DNA of 45,111 nt from an uncultured Bacteroidales bacterium (lineage in GTDB: Bacteria > Bacteroidota > Bacteroidia > Bacteroidales > Bacteroidaceae). Both the position numbers and the translations under genes were made by a program. This document shows, piece after piece, positions 1-8,348 of the stretch (within the stretch, counting starts at the first letter, position 1; the number at the start of each line of letters is the position of its first letter). Location of the stretch: NCBI GenBank assembly GCA_902802815.1, contig CADCNQ010000023.1:1-45111 (forward strand). Reading direction: 5' to 3'. The notes under the pieces were generated by a model. That model was not told the origin of the DNA and did not search any database. It saw nothing but the letters and a program-made list of their open reading frames with translations.

Positions 1-91
1 AAGAGGGCTGATTAAAAACAGTAATCAACGAAAACCAAAACGAAAACGAAAAAAACTCTTCATTTTTCACTCTTCACTCTTAACTTTTTCG

Positions 92-99
92 TATCTTTG
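92..99 (+). promoter_or_regulatory. -7 promoter element of the toxin-antitoxin operon
   Basis: TATCTTTG matches the Bacteroidetes -7 consensus TAnnTTTG and lies 33 nt before the antitoxin start codon. I did not find a convincing -33 TTTG. Confidence 0.65.
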
Positions 100-132
100 C
101 CACAGGAAACTACTTAAAGAAAGGAATCGACT

Positions 133-396
133 ATGAGTTCTACAGCATTATCAAGCCTGCTTGACTATTTGTGCGGCACACTTACCACCAGCAACATGCG
201 TTGGGTGGGCGAGCATTTGATAGAGTATGCCAATCGGGAAGAGAAAGAGCAGTTGCGCCCATACACAATGAAGGAACTCAACGCCATGCTTGATGCATCT
301 GAAGCCGACATTGCAGCAGGACGGGTGATAGACCATGAAGAAGTGATGCGTGAATGGAAAGAGGAGCTTGCGCGCGAAGAGCAGGAGGATTTTTAA
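133..396 (+). CDS. Antitoxin of a ParE/RelE-type toxin-antitoxin pair
   Basis: This 87-residue acidic protein lies just before a ParE-like toxin gene and would bind and neutralise the toxin while repressing the operon. I see no clear DNA-binding domain in the N-terminal half. The C-terminal part, with a DIAAGRVIDHEEVM segment followed by a charged helix, resembles the toxin-wrapping tail of ParD-like antitoxins in Bacteroidetes. The assignment rests mainly on size, acidity, this tail and the neighbour. The start is supported by the -7 element just upstream. Confidence 0.7.
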   Translation: MSSTALSSLLDYLCGTLTTSNMRWVGEHLIEYANREEKEQLRPYTMKELNAMLDASEADIAAGRVIDHEEVMREWKEELAREEQEDF

Positions 397-416
397 CTCC
401 AAACGTGCAAAGCGAC

Positions 417-728
417 ATGAGAACCAAATGGACCGACCATGCCAAGGAGCAGAGACGCCAGATAGTTGCTTATATTCGTAAAGGGTTTGGAGTCAAGCAT
501 GCTCAAAAATTTATGCAGGAGGTTGATGATATTGTCAATTTACTCATGCATAGCCCGAATATCGGGCAGATAGACACGCTCTTTGCTGATCGTCCCAAAA
601 CCTACCGCAGCGTTATTATCAATGGCCTGACTAAAATGGTTTATCACATTGATGGTGATATTATCTACATCGTAAGTCTTTGGGACACTAGACGGGAGCC
701 TATGAATCAAGCTGCTAAAACAGAATAG
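417..728 (+). CDS. ParE/RelE-family toxin
   Basis: Predicted 103-residue toxin of the ParE/RelE superfamily. These are small ribonuclease-like folds; ParE members poison gyrase and RelE members cut ribosome-bound mRNA. Visible family features: an N-terminal helix pair with WTDHAKEQRRQIVAYI, a central HSPNIG, the YRSVIINGLTKMVYHID strand pair, and the C-terminal SLWDTRREP box near residues 87-95. I chose the ATG at 417, about 20 nt after the antitoxin stop, because the family fold starts there; an upstream in-frame ATG at 354 would add 21 unrelated residues and overlap the antitoxin. Whether it acts as ParE or RelE cannot be told from sequence alone. Confidence 0.85.
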   Translation: MRTKWTDHAKEQRRQIVAYIRKGFGVKHAQKFMQEVDDIVNLLMHSPNIGQIDTLFADRPKTYRSVIINGLTKMVYHIDGDIIYIVSLWDTRREPMNQAAKTE

Positions 729-790
729 TCTCCTCCACCCCACAACAGGACTCGTCTTATAAGATATAACATATAGAACATTATAATACC

Positions 791-2521
791 ATGAGAGAAA
801 AACGCATAAGAATGACGTTATTTCTGATCGTCATCTTGATTTCGCTTGGTGGGGTGCAATGCCATGCTGAGAATCTGTATCTTTCTGTGAAGGGTAAGAA
901 AGTGGGTATGGTAGATGCACAGGGTAACGAAGTGATTCCCGTACAATATGCCGAGGTGGTGCCATGGGGTAAATATTATCGTGTAAGGAAAAAAAACAGA
1001 TTCGGCATCTTCAACGATAAAGGGCAGGTGATGTTGCCAATAGAGTACAGTCAGCTAACGATGCTCAATTGTTATGGCAAGGCATTGATTTGTAAGGGCG
1101 GTACTTTCTGGTGGCAGGGAGCATTAGAGTATTCTCTTAGGGGACGTTTCGGTATCATTGACAAGGACTTGAACATGATCGTTCCATGTGAGCACAAGGG
1201 ACTGTTTGAATTCCGTAATGATGCGTCTGAAAAACGATATTATGGTGAAGGCTTGTGTCTGGATGATGACAATGTCCCTGGTCCAGCAAATTTTAGACAT
1301 TCATATCTTTTAACAGACACATTAAGTACGGATTGTCGCTACATTGGCATTTCAGATAATCAAGGAAATACCGAAAAAGCGGGAATAGCAGACGGCTATA
1401 ATGGCAAGAAACTGGTTCCCAATAAAGTGTATGATATCGTCTTTATGCCTGTCAATGGAATGTCACGCTGGTATATGAAAAAACGTTCCAGTGTGACCTA
1501 TGGCTATGTGAACGTGGAGACGGGAGAGAGTTTGGAGGTGGGTAGTGCTGATGAGAAATTGGAAAACCTCACCTATATGACCCATAGTGATTTTCACGGC
1601 AATGTGGCCGCCGTCAATGACGGAAAAACATGGCGTCTAATCAACCGTTCCGGAGAAACCCTGAGAAATGATTATAAAGACATCCGATACAGTCTCGCAA
1701 CACATATATGGGTGGGACATCACACAAACGGAACCTTGGATGTGTTTGATGAGGACGGCCGCGACAAAGCGGGATTCCAGGGATACACTGATATCATTTT
1801 GTCAGAGGATATGGGCAACAAAGTGCTGTTCCCCGTAAAAAACAAGGACGGCAACTGGGGTGTCCTCAATGCGGAAGGTGCAGTTGTGGCTCCGTTTATC
1901 TACGAAGAAATCTCAACAGGTCGCTGCGATGTGCTTGGAGTGAAGAAAGGCGGGCTGTGGGGTTTCCTTTCCAATCAGGGAGAGGATTTACTGCCATGCC
2001 GCTACACAGGAGTGACGATGCCGGCAGAAAACGATGCGGCCTTTGTATGGGTCAGGAAATCCGATTCTCTGTGGTATAAGGCCAATGTGTACACAAAGAA
2101 AGAAGCAGCTGCGGGATATGAGCGTGTTGAGGCTTTCAAAGACGGGCTGGCATGGGTACGCCCCAGCGACTTGAACACTCAGAACGGCATTCTTGCAACG
2201 GCTCTTGTACCGGTGGAAACGGATGCAAATCAGGCTGTGACTAAAAAGAAAAACGACGACGATGAGGAGGAAGAATCTGCCGTGATTCCCGAAAGTCAGG
2301 ATTACGTGCAGAAATGGGGCGTCATCATTAATGAACAGGAAGACGTACTTTTCCCCGAAGCTGTCAGCGCAGAATACCTTCCGCAGATAAAGGCGGCAAT
2401 CAAGAAGAAGGGAGGTGCATTGACGCGCAGCGAAGCACATGCTTTCCTCCTCAAGATGAGTGCAGACAAAAGAATGTATCTAATGACTAAAAAGATTGAC
2501 GACAATGACTGGGACTATTAA
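791..2521 (+). CDS. Exported WG-repeat protein
   Basis: 576 residues with an N-terminal signal peptide (charged MREKRIR, hydrophobic core, cleavage near residue 26). The mature protein is built of WG repeats (W/F-G-hydrophobic-D-x-x-G followed by a hydrophobic-P-x-x-Y/F step); examples are KKVGMVDAQGNEVIP near residue 37, RFGIFNDKGQVMLP, NWGVLNAEGAVVAP and LWGFLSNQGEDLLP. WG repeats are a common beta-rich module of unknown function in Bacteroidetes. A run of lysines followed by acidic residues (KKKNDDDEEEE) occurs near residue 483. The end overlaps the start of the next gene, so the two are probably co-transcribed and may act together at the cell surface or in the periplasm. Confidence 0.8.
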   Translation: MREKRIRMTLFLIVILISLGGVQCHAENLYLSVKGKKVGMVDAQGNEVIPVQYAEVVPWGKYYRVRKKNRFGIFNDKGQVMLPIEYSQLTMLNCYGKALICKGGTFWWQGALEYSLRGRFGIIDKDLNMIVPCEHKGLFEFRNDASEKRYYGEGLCLDDDNVPGPANFRHSYLLTDTLSTDCRYIGISDNQGNTEKAGIADGYNGKKLVPNKVYDIVFMPVNGMSRWYMKKRSSVTYGYVNVETGESLEVGSADEKLENLTYMTHSDFHGNVAAVNDGKTWRLINRSGETLRNDYKDIRYSLATHIWVGHHTNGTLDVFDEDGRDKAGFQGYTDIILSEDMGNKVLFPVKNKDGNWGVLNAEGAVVAPFIYEEISTGRCDVLGVKKGGLWGFLSNQGEDLLPCRYTGVTMPAENDAAFVWVRKSDSLWYKANVYTKKEAAAGYERVEAFKDGLAWVRPSDLNTQNGILATALVPVETDANQAVTKKKNDDDEEEESAVIPESQDYVQKWGVIINEQEDVLFPEAVSAEYLPQIKAAIKKKGGALTRSEAHAFLLKMSADKRMYLMTKKIDDNDWDY

Positions 2522-3755
2522 AAATATCGCAATATTGCTGCTCCTCGTGTGCGTCAGCCTGAGCGCGGCAGCACAGGAAGAAGATACCCGCTACCGCCGC
2601 AGCTCTATCTACTCCATCATGATTAATCACACAAATCAGCAATTTTCGGAGGAGATACGTAAAGCATTTGTCAGGATTCCTGTTCCTGACAAGTATAATG
2701 ACCATGACCTCTCTGTGAAGGTTGTCACCCTCCCTAAGAAGCTCAAGGGAGCCGGTTCCAGCAAGGAGAATGAACTCATCACGGAGTTTCTGGACAGCAA
2801 TCTGGTGGCAAGCCGCCTTGTGGCAAAATGGTTCAACAGGGATTTCTATACCGGAGTGTGCAATATGGATCTCGTTAAAGAACGCGGTCTCTATGATGCT
2901 ACGGAATTTGACAAACAACTGGCAGCACGCTCTGCCCGCGGAAAAGCCATGCTGGAGGATGCGGGAGAGGACCTTATCGGCAACACATTCGTTCTCGTGA
3001 ACGATATCCGGTATATCGACCGCAGCAAGACCATGATGTGGGTAGGTGTCGGCCTGTCGATTCTCAGCGCAGGAGCCGGGGCGGCAATGATGGCCAACGG
3101 TGCCACCGTTTCGCAAGTCAACAGTCTTAACCAGTCCACGCAGAACATAGCGCAAATTCTTGATAAGATCAAAGGCTTCAAGGTGAAGATTAACACGTTT
3201 CTCTATAAACTGGTTTGGGACGAAGAGGCTGCAGGTACATTCTACGAAACGCAGTATGCTGCCACACCGGACGAGTCCAAACGAATGGCTTTTGAAAACG
3301 GTCGCGGAGGGTATCGTCTTGAATATGTAGGCAAGGTGGAAAGCAGCGGCAGTGAAGTCAGCTATATCGGCGTGGATCTCTACAACCCCATTCCGATGGT
3401 GCGCAAGGCTTGCCAGCGAGCTATCGACGAAAACATTGTCGACCTGCAGACGGAGTTTGAAGCGTTCCGTACGCGCACACCCATTCTCACGTCCGAACCC
3501 ATCACTGCAAGTATCGGCATGAAGGAAGGAGTAAATGCAAAGAGCAAGTTCGAAGTGCTTGAGCGTGTTGAGAATGAAGACGGCACCTGCTCATACAAGC
3601 GCGTCGGTGTGGTGGCTCCCGTGGAAAACCAGATTTGGGACAACCGCTATATGGCTGTGGAAGAAGGGGCACAAGGAGCTCTTCTGGGCAAGACCACATT
3701 CAGGAAAGTCAGCGGAGCAACTCCGCAGCCTGGTATGCTGATTAGAGAAATCTGA
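2505..3755 (+). CDS. Exported protein of unknown function, paired with the WG-repeat protein
   Basis: 416 residues from the ATG at 2505 (a TTG at 2496 would add three residues). An N-terminal hydrophobic stretch ending in SAAAQ looks like a Sec signal peptide with cleavage near residue 24. A second strongly hydrophobic, Gly/Ala-rich segment lies around residue 185 and may be a membrane anchor or buried helix. I recognise no domain. The start lies inside the last codons of the WG-repeat gene, which suggests translational coupling and a shared role. Confidence 0.7.
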   Translation: MTGTIKNIAILLLLVCVSLSAAAQEEDTRYRRSSIYSIMINHTNQQFSEEIRKAFVRIPVPDKYNDHDLSVKVVTLPKKLKGAGSSKENELITEFLDSNLVASRLVAKWFNRDFYTGVCNMDLVKERGLYDATEFDKQLAARSARGKAMLEDAGEDLIGNTFVLVNDIRYIDRSKTMMWVGVGLSILSAGAGAAMMANGATVSQVNSLNQSTQNIAQILDKIKGFKVKINTFLYKLVWDEEAAGTFYETQYAATPDESKRMAFENGRGGYRLEYVGKVESSGSEVSYIGVDLYNPIPMVRKACQRAIDENIVDLQTEFEAFRTRTPILTSEPITASIGMKEGVNAKSKFEVLERVENEDGTCSYKRVGVVAPVENQIWDNRYMAVEEGAQGALLGKTTFRKVSGATPQPGMLIREI

Positions 3756-3805
3756 TATAACGGCTGCAATAAAGACGCCCGTTCTTGTGTGCCTTTTTTA
3801 GGGCC

Positions 3806-3845
3806 CTCTGAATACGCTTGGCCGCAGTGGCAGCAGTGGTTGGAG
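3806..3845 (+). repeat. Copy 1 of the TGGCCnnnn triple-nonamer repeat
   Basis: CTCTGAATACGCTTGGCC (3806-3823) is identical, in inverted orientation, to 9994-10011. It runs into three 9-bp units starting TGGCCGCAG, TGGCAGCAG, TGGTTGGAG. The units here are the most diverged of the five copies. It lies in the gap between two convergent genes. Confidence 0.75.
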
Positions 3846-3859
3846 AGAGGTGAGAGGTG

Positions 3860-5047
3860 TTAAAACAGGTCCTCTATACGCATTTTAAAAAATTCTTCAA
3901 ACGGCACCCCGTCTGTCCCCACCACAAAAGCACGTTTGGGATTAAAGCGCTGGCAAAACTCGGGTAATCCGCTATTCATCCCCCGACGCCCGCTTTTTAC
4001 TTCTATGGCGACAACATCTCCCTGATGAACAATGACGAAATCCACCTCATCGGAACGCTCTCTCCAGTAATAGACGCTGTAGTCACTCTCTTCCGCATCG
4101 CCGAGCAAATAAGCACCGACTGCAGACTCAACCCATCTTCCCCATATCTGCGGATCTGTGCGGTCTCTTTCGTATGACGTGCCGCGATATGCCGTGAGCA
4201 ACGCATTGTTATACACCTGGAACTTTGGCACCGACTGGTAGCGACGCGCGTTGTCATTGGCGTATTTCTGCAGCCCCGTCAACAGGTTGCACTCTTTGAG
4301 TATATTGAGATAAGAAGACAGTGTCGTGACATTGCCCGCATCCTGAAGTTGTCCGATGGCTTTTGTCAGCGACAGCGGCTCCGCAGAATATGAACACCCC
4401 AACTCAAAGAGTTGCTTCATCAACACAGGCTTATATATATTTGAGGTTAATATCACATCCTTTTCTATAGCCAGAGCCACAAGCGATTCCCGCACATATT
4501 TTTTCCATCGGCGTATATCTTCCGACAGACCGGCTGTCCCGGGATAACCGCCATAATAGATGTATTGGTCGAGCGTCCAACCGAATGCGTCCTGCATCTC
4601 GCTCAAAGTCCAATGTCCCAGACGAATCAACTCAAAACGTCCCGCAAGCGACTCTGTCAAGCCCTTACGCAACATAAGCCTGGAGGAACCCAACAGAAAC
4701 AGTTTCAGTTGACGTCTATCCCGTGTGTCTGCATCCCACTCCCGTTTGACCATTTCGCTCCATTGTCTGATTTTTTGTATCTCATCTATGACGAGCACAG
4801 CTTCGGTCTGCTGTTTGGAGTCCATCTGTACTCTGGTGCTTTCCCATATACGGCGTATCCAGTCGCTGTCGTTTTCATCTACGCCGTCCGCGTTATATGA
4901 ATAATGCGGCAACGTGCATTCGTCCAACACCTGACCTATCAGTGTGGACTTACCCACTTGGCGGGGTCCGGCCAGTACTTGAATGAATCGTCGCGGCTCA
5001 TTCATTCGTTCCAAGACCTCCTTGTATTGCAACCTTTTATACTCCAT
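3860..5047 (-). CDS. AAA-family ATPase with DUF4143 C-terminal domain
   Basis: 395-residue protein of the large AAA/DUF4143 family common in Bacteroidetes and archaea; its biological role is not known. Walker A is GPRQVGKS (residues 27-34), Walker B AVLVIDE (83-89), and a sensor-like FLLGSS follows at 117-122. The C-terminal part has YWRERSDEVDFVI and VAIEVKSG, a PD-(D/E)xK-like arrangement (D in EVDF, E-x-K in IEVKSG) typical of DUF4143. Length is normal. It is transcribed alone, convergent with the upstream pair, with a tandem repeat directly before its start codon. Confidence 0.85.
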   Translation of the reverse strand: MEYKRLQYKEVLERMNEPRRFIQVLAGPRQVGKSTLIGQVLDECTLPHYSYNADGVDENDSDWIRRIWESTRVQMDSKQQTEAVLVIDEIQKIRQWSEMVKREWDADTRDRRQLKLFLLGSSRLMLRKGLTESLAGRFELIRLGHWTLSEMQDAFGWTLDQYIYYGGYPGTAGLSEDIRRWKKYVRESLVALAIEKDVILTSNIYKPVLMKQLFELGCSYSAEPLSLTKAIGQLQDAGNVTTLSSYLNILKECNLLTGLQKYANDNARRYQSVPKFQVYNNALLTAYRGTSYERDRTDPQIWGRWVESAVGAYLLGDAEESDYSVYYWRERSDEVDFVIVHQGDVVAIEVKSGRRGMNSGLPEFCQRFNPKRAFVVGTDGVPFEEFFKMRIEDLF

Positions 5048-5066
5048 AATGTTAGAAAACTATATT

Positions 5067-5127
5067 CGAAATGTTCAAATCTCCGTTACAAAATGTTCAA
5101 ATCTCCGTTGCAAAATGTTCAAATCTC
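5067..5127. repeat. 22-bp tandem repeat directly upstream of the ATPase gene
   Basis: Two adjacent 22-bp units (5084-5105 and 5106-5127) differ at one base, and a 17-bp partial unit (5067-5083) precedes them. The shared core is AAATGTTCAAATCTC. The array begins 20 nt before the ATPase start codon, so it overlaps the leader or promoter region, and it could be a multi-site operator. Confidence 0.8.
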
Positions 5128-5240
5128 ACAACATTTTCACCGCAAAAATAGAGTTTTTATCTGAATCCGCCAAATTTTTTCCATAAAAACATCTGAAATC
5201 TTCTGCTTTATCTCCAAACTGCGAAGCAAGAGCCGACTGT

Positions 5241-5267
5241 TTGCGGCCACATCGGCCATTGCGGCCA
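5241..5267 (-). repeat. Copy 2 of the triple-nonamer repeat
   Basis: On the minus strand the three 9-bp units read TGGCCGCAA, TGGCCGATG, TGGCCGCAA. This copy lacks the CTGAATACGC flank seen in copies 1 and 5. Confidence 0.75.
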
Positions 5268-5442
5268 AAAAAGAAAGCATCCCCCCACACCCTCCTTTAA
5301 AGAAAAAAACAAATAAAAAGAAATTACTTAAAAGAAAATTTAAGAAAAGCCCGATAAAGACCTGTTTGGTTTTTGAGGGCCAGATTTCTATGTTTTGTAT
5401 TTTATGAGGGCCATTTAGGGTGCATAGCACACTGAAAACGTG

Positions 5443-5508
5443 TGGCCCGAGTGGCCGTTATGGCCGTTGATAATTGACAGTTGATAATTGACAATTGAGA
5501 ATTGACAG
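5443..5508 (+). repeat. Copy 3 of the triple-nonamer repeat plus 14-bp AT repeat
   Basis: TGGCCCGAG, TGGCCGTTA, TGGCCGTTG occupy 5443-5469. The last bases run into three 14-bp units of the type TTGATAATTGACAG (5467-5480, 5481-5494, 5495-5508). The whole composite recurs inverted at 6207-6260, so the two arms bracket the gene at 5775. Confidence 0.75.
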
Positions 5509-5579
5509 CTTAGAGGTCATATCAGCGAGCGAACTCAAATACTATATTTTTCACATATTCAGCGCGTTGTGAGAAGATA

Positions 5580-5612
5580 GCACAGTTTTCTCTGTGCGAT
5601 GTCGTATATTTG
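5580..5612 (+). promoter_or_regulatory. Promoter with palindrome for the 5775 gene
   Basis: TATATTTG (5605-5612) is a -7 element. GCACAG at 5580-5585 and CTGTGC at 5592-5597 form a perfect 6-bp inverted repeat with a 6-nt spacer just upstream, a likely operator. The block CGATGTCGTATATTTGTA is repeated exactly at the promoter of the 6456 gene, which suggests joint control. Confidence 0.65.
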
Positions 5613-5724
5613 TAGTAGTTTCCCTCCACCGTCCAGTCCCCAGCCAGCGTGCAACCCGCCTCCAAGCATCCCCCAAGTTCACTTGGGAAAGACGGAAGTG
5701 ACGGCCGGAAACAGAAAGCACTCA

Positions 5725-5762
5725 CCCTTTAACCCTTAACCTTTAACCCTTAACCCTTAACC
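5725..5762. repeat. Telomere-like 7-bp tandem repeat
   Basis: About five units of period 7 (ACCCTTA/ACCTTTA type) end 12 nt before the start codon at 5775. The same heptamer array occurs inverted at 10761-10797. Confidence 0.85.
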
Positions 5763-5774
5763 AATCTTAGTGCT

Positions 5775-6200
5775 ATGGCAACAATAATCCCCCTTTGGAA
5801 CACTTCCGGCATGACCGGAAGAGCCGACAAGACAAGCGACGTTTACATCCGCCACTGCCGCATCACAGGCAGGAGTCATGCTGTGCGACTGCGCAATCCG
5901 TGCACGGCGGACAGGTTCAACAACGCGCAGATAACGCTCAACAACCGCTTCGGTGCGCTCAACCGCGGTGTGGCTGTGTGGTATCGCCGCATCACTGCCC
6001 CCGATGCCTCTCCCGAGGACAAGGCCGTGCTGGAAAAGCTACAGAGGATGCTGCGCCGTCAAAGCAAGTACAGCATGGTGCGCGGTCTGGTGGTGGCAAA
6101 GTACGCCAGCGTGAACGACACGCTCGACACCGTCACCGTCACTATAGACCGCTACGAGGCCACAGTGCACTTTGCCTTCAATGCCCGCCCGCTGGCATAA
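5775..6200 (+). CDS. Small protein of unknown function in the accessory locus
   Basis: 141 residues, basic, without signal peptide or membrane segment. I recognise no family. The composition (many Arg and Asn, VRLRNPCTADRFNNAQITLNN, then a mostly beta-type C-terminal half) would suit a nucleic-acid-associated or structural protein, but this is only an impression. It sits between two inverted composite repeats, has its own promoter, and precedes the DUF3987-like gene; co-occurrence with that gene is the best clue to its role. Confidence 0.6.
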   Translation: MATIIPLWNTSGMTGRADKTSDVYIRHCRITGRSHAVRLRNPCTADRFNNAQITLNNRFGALNRGVAVWYRRITAPDASPEDKAVLEKLQRMLRRQSKYSMVRGLVVAKYASVNDTLDTVTVTIDRYEATVHFAFNARPLA

Positions 6201-6206
6201 CCTTTA

Positions 6207-6260
6207 AATTCTCAATTCTCAATTCTCAATTGTCAACGGCCACTGCGGCCACTCGGGCCA
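6207..6260 (-). repeat. Copy 4 of the triple-nonamer repeat with AT-rich arm
   Basis: 7-bp AATTCTC units (6207-6233) run into CAACGGCCA, CTGCGGCCA, CTCGGGCCA (6234-6260). Read on the minus strand this is the same composite as 5443-5508, in inverted orientation. Confidence 0.75.
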
Positions 6261-6395
6261 CGTGCAAACACATACCTTCTTAACAATGCTGATTCTGGTG
6301 GAAAAAAGCAGTCTCCAAAAACTCAAAAAAAATTTTTTCTCTTAGAACATCAGCGAGTTACAAGGCATCTAGGACATTTTGGAATTTCGATGTCG

Positions 6396-6403
6396 TATAT
6401 TTG
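6396..6403 (+). promoter_or_regulatory. -7 promoter element of the DUF3987-like gene
   Basis: TATATTTG inside the block CGATGTCGTATATTTGTA, identical to the block at the 5775 gene promoter. A TTTTG lies about 15 nt upstream. The leader is about 45 nt. Confidence 0.65.
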
Positions 6404-6455
6404 TACCCGGAAATCGAAAAAAAGACTAATGTTTAACATTTAAAATTGTTTTTTT

Positions 6456-8057
6456 ATGAAAGCAAAAATCAACTTAGCAAAGCCCATCGGTCCCAGCATC
6501 AGTCTTTGTCGGGAGATGGCGGAAGAGAAACTCGCACAGGAGAGGGCTGCCAGAGAGCAGCAAACCCAGTTGCAAACACAAGTAAAGGCCGAGCAGCAGC
6601 AAACCGCAGCAGTGCCGCCCGCGACATCCGCACCGCAGCACAGCGCTCTGCTGCGTATCTCGCCCAGACACAGTTCGCTCAAGAAGGTGCAGCAGCTCTA
6701 CGGAATGCCCGAGCAGCTCGACCCCTTCACCGGGACACTGCTCGCAGGCGTGGATCCCGTGGCCGTGCATCAGACAATAACGTTGTCGGTGCCCATACTC
6801 GCCTTCATGGCGCAGAACATGCGTGTGCGCTACGGTGACGGACAGAGGCGCTGGATATGCGGACAGTCGTGGCAGGTGGGAGCCTCGGGATGCGGCAAGA
6901 GTATCATGCTGCGCGCCCTGGAACAGCTGTTCCTCGCCCGCGAGATAGAGGAAAACAGCAAGGCGGCAGAAGAGGCCGCAGCCTACTCCCTGCTCTCGGA
7001 AAAAGACCGGCGGGACACACCGCAGCCGACAGTGGCCGTGCGCATAATAGACGGAGTGCCGACTGCCATCGCAGCACTCATGCAGCTGCAGATAAACAAA
7101 GGCAACGGTATCTACATCACCTGTTCGGAATGCGGCGAGATGTCGAAGAAGATACGCAACAACTACTACTCGCTGCTGCTCGACATGTTCAAGAAGAGCT
7201 ACGACGGAACGGGAGAAAGCTACATGCACAAGACATCCGGCACCACCTACTTTGTCAACTCCATGAAGATATGCGCCAACATCGGCGGCACTGTGGACCC
7301 CATGATGAAGATATTCAAATGGGTGAACAAGGACGGCACGCTCTCGCGCGGCAATCTCACCATACTGCCCGAGCGCAAGGACGAGGAGAAGGACGGAGTG
7401 TATCGCGCACCCTCGTGGACGGACGGACAGAAGGAGATGCTCACCGGCTGTGCGCAGCGTCTGCGGGATTTCGACAACACGGAGCAGCCGGAGGATGCCG
7501 TCTGCGACGAACGCATCGTATCCCTGGGACAGCGTGTGAAACGCCATATCACGTCAATGGGCGAAGTGGCCGACGACTGCTGCTCAAGGGCCGACGAGAG
7601 GGCCATGGGACTGGCCTACCTGCTGTGTGCCGCTAACGGATGCATAAAGTGTTCCGAAGACGGGGAGGTCACTGTGGTGCGCAGCGAGGAAGCCGACCGC
7701 ACAGTGGAGGCCTGCATCGAAGTGGCATGGTGGTGGATAAAGCAGTGTATCAATGCGGCACTGGCCATGCAGGAGCGGCTGGACTACGGCGAGAAGTCGC
7801 AGAAGGAAGCCTTTGCACAGGCCTACAAGACGGTGTCGCTGAAGAGTCTGGCGGATAAGATAAGGGACGCGCGCGAGGAGGCTTTCCGCAACTTCGAGAT
7901 GAAGTATGCAGGACAGCAGAAGCGCGTGGAAGACTTCCGCGAGATGCCGGCGCTGGCAGAACTCAGTGAGCGCTCGCTGCGACGCGCCGTGAGTGAACGC
8001 AACTATGAAAGCACCAAGAGGGGTTTCTACCTCATAGCAGGAAAGGAGGCAGCATGA
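6456..8057 (+). CDS. P-loop protein of the DUF3987/VirE-associated type
   Basis: 533 residues. A Gln/Ala-rich, probably disordered or coiled N-terminal tail (about residues 15-60) is followed by an ATPase core with Walker A GASGCGKS (142-149). The downstream segment with YITCSECGEMSKKIRNNYYS and the SGTTYFVNS strand resembles DUF3987 proteins of Bacteroidetes, which accompany primase-helicase (VirE/BT4734) genes in mobile or prophage-like loci. A role in replication of a mobile element is likely but inferred. Its base composition is more GC-rich than the flanks. The last codons overlap the next gene by 4 bp. Confidence 0.65.
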   Translation: MKAKINLAKPIGPSISLCREMAEEKLAQERAAREQQTQLQTQVKAEQQQTAAVPPATSAPQHSALLRISPRHSSLKKVQQLYGMPEQLDPFTGTLLAGVDPVAVHQTITLSVPILAFMAQNMRVRYGDGQRRWICGQSWQVGASGCGKSIMLRALEQLFLAREIEENSKAAEEAAAYSLLSEKDRRDTPQPTVAVRIIDGVPTAIAALMQLQINKGNGIYITCSECGEMSKKIRNNYYSLLLDMFKKSYDGTGESYMHKTSGTTYFVNSMKICANIGGTVDPMMKIFKWVNKDGTLSRGNLTILPERKDEEKDGVYRAPSWTDGQKEMLTGCAQRLRDFDNTEQPEDAVCDERIVSLGQRVKRHITSMGEVADDCCSRADERAMGLAYLLCAANGCIKCSEDGEVTVVRSEEADRTVEACIEVAWWWIKQCINAALAMQERLDYGEKSQKEAFAQAYKTVSLKSLADKIRDAREEAFRNFEMKYAGQQKRVEDFREMPALAELSERSLRRAVSERNYESTKRGFYLIAGKEAA

Positions 8058-8314
8058 AGACGGCAAAGAACACTCCGAAGCAGCGACAGACGCTGTCACA
8101 CTATGCCCGCCTCTATTGCCGGTGGGGCGCAAGCGGACGGAGAGAGGTAGGCAGCAACAGCGCGAGAAATGCCTTCATGCGCGAACTGACACTGGGCAGC
8201 CGCCGTCAGATGCCGTTGCTCTCACTGCTCAAACGCATGGGATGGCGCAGAGGACGTGCCCTCACTCCCGAGATGGTGCATCTCCTGGAGAAAAAGTTCG
8301 GCGACCCCTTATGA
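8054..8314 (+). CDS. Small DUF4248-like protein
   Basis: 86 basic residues, overlapping the preceding gene by ATGA and so translationally coupled to it. The order of features (an N-terminal LSHYARLYC helix, a central R-x-F-x-R-E-L helix, a Leu-rich helix ending in GW, and the C-terminal LTPEMVHLLEKKFGDP) resembles the DUF4248 family, small proteins found beside DUF3987/VirE genes in Bacteroidales. The match is from memory of the family pattern. A DNA-binding or adaptor role would fit. Confidence 0.6.
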   Translation: MKTAKNTPKQRQTLSHYARLYCRWGASGRREVGSNSARNAFMRELTLGSRRQMPLLSLLKRMGWRRGRALTPEMVHLLEKKFGDPL

Positions 8315-8315
8315 A

Positions 8316-8341
8316 AGAAGCACCCCGTCCGGGATGCTTCT
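8316..8341. terminator. Bidirectional terminator-like hairpin
   Basis: GAAGCACCCC and GGGATGCTTC pair around a short GTCC-type loop, with one mismatch. It lies between two convergent genes and could serve both, although the T tract is weak. Confidence 0.6.
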
Positions 8342-8348
8342 CTCTGTG

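Larger units (their letters stand above)
5128..5774. other. Gene-free stretch rich in short repeats
   Basis: I see no convincing gene in these 647 bases. They hold two copies of the nonamer repeat (5241-5267 and 5443-5469), a 14-bp AT-rich tandem repeat (5467-5508), a promoter with a small palindrome (5580-5612), and a 7-bp tandem repeat (5725-5762) ending 12 nt before the next start codon. The minus-strand open frame across 5137-5430 is low-complexity and lacks family features. Confidence 0.6.

Noticed and set aside
2496..2504. TTG start for the 2505 gene
   Set aside because: The ATG three codons downstream gives a normal signal peptide and needs no rare start.
5067..5127. CRISPR array
   Set aside because: Units are directly adjacent without variable spacers, there are fewer than three, and no cas gene is in the window.
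5137..5430. 97-codon minus-strand frame upstream of the ATPase
   Set aside because: Low-complexity Phe/Leu-rich product, overlaps repeats, no recognisable family or promoter.
5725..5762. Linear-replicon telomere
   Set aside because: The arrays are internal, short, and lie between ordinary genes.
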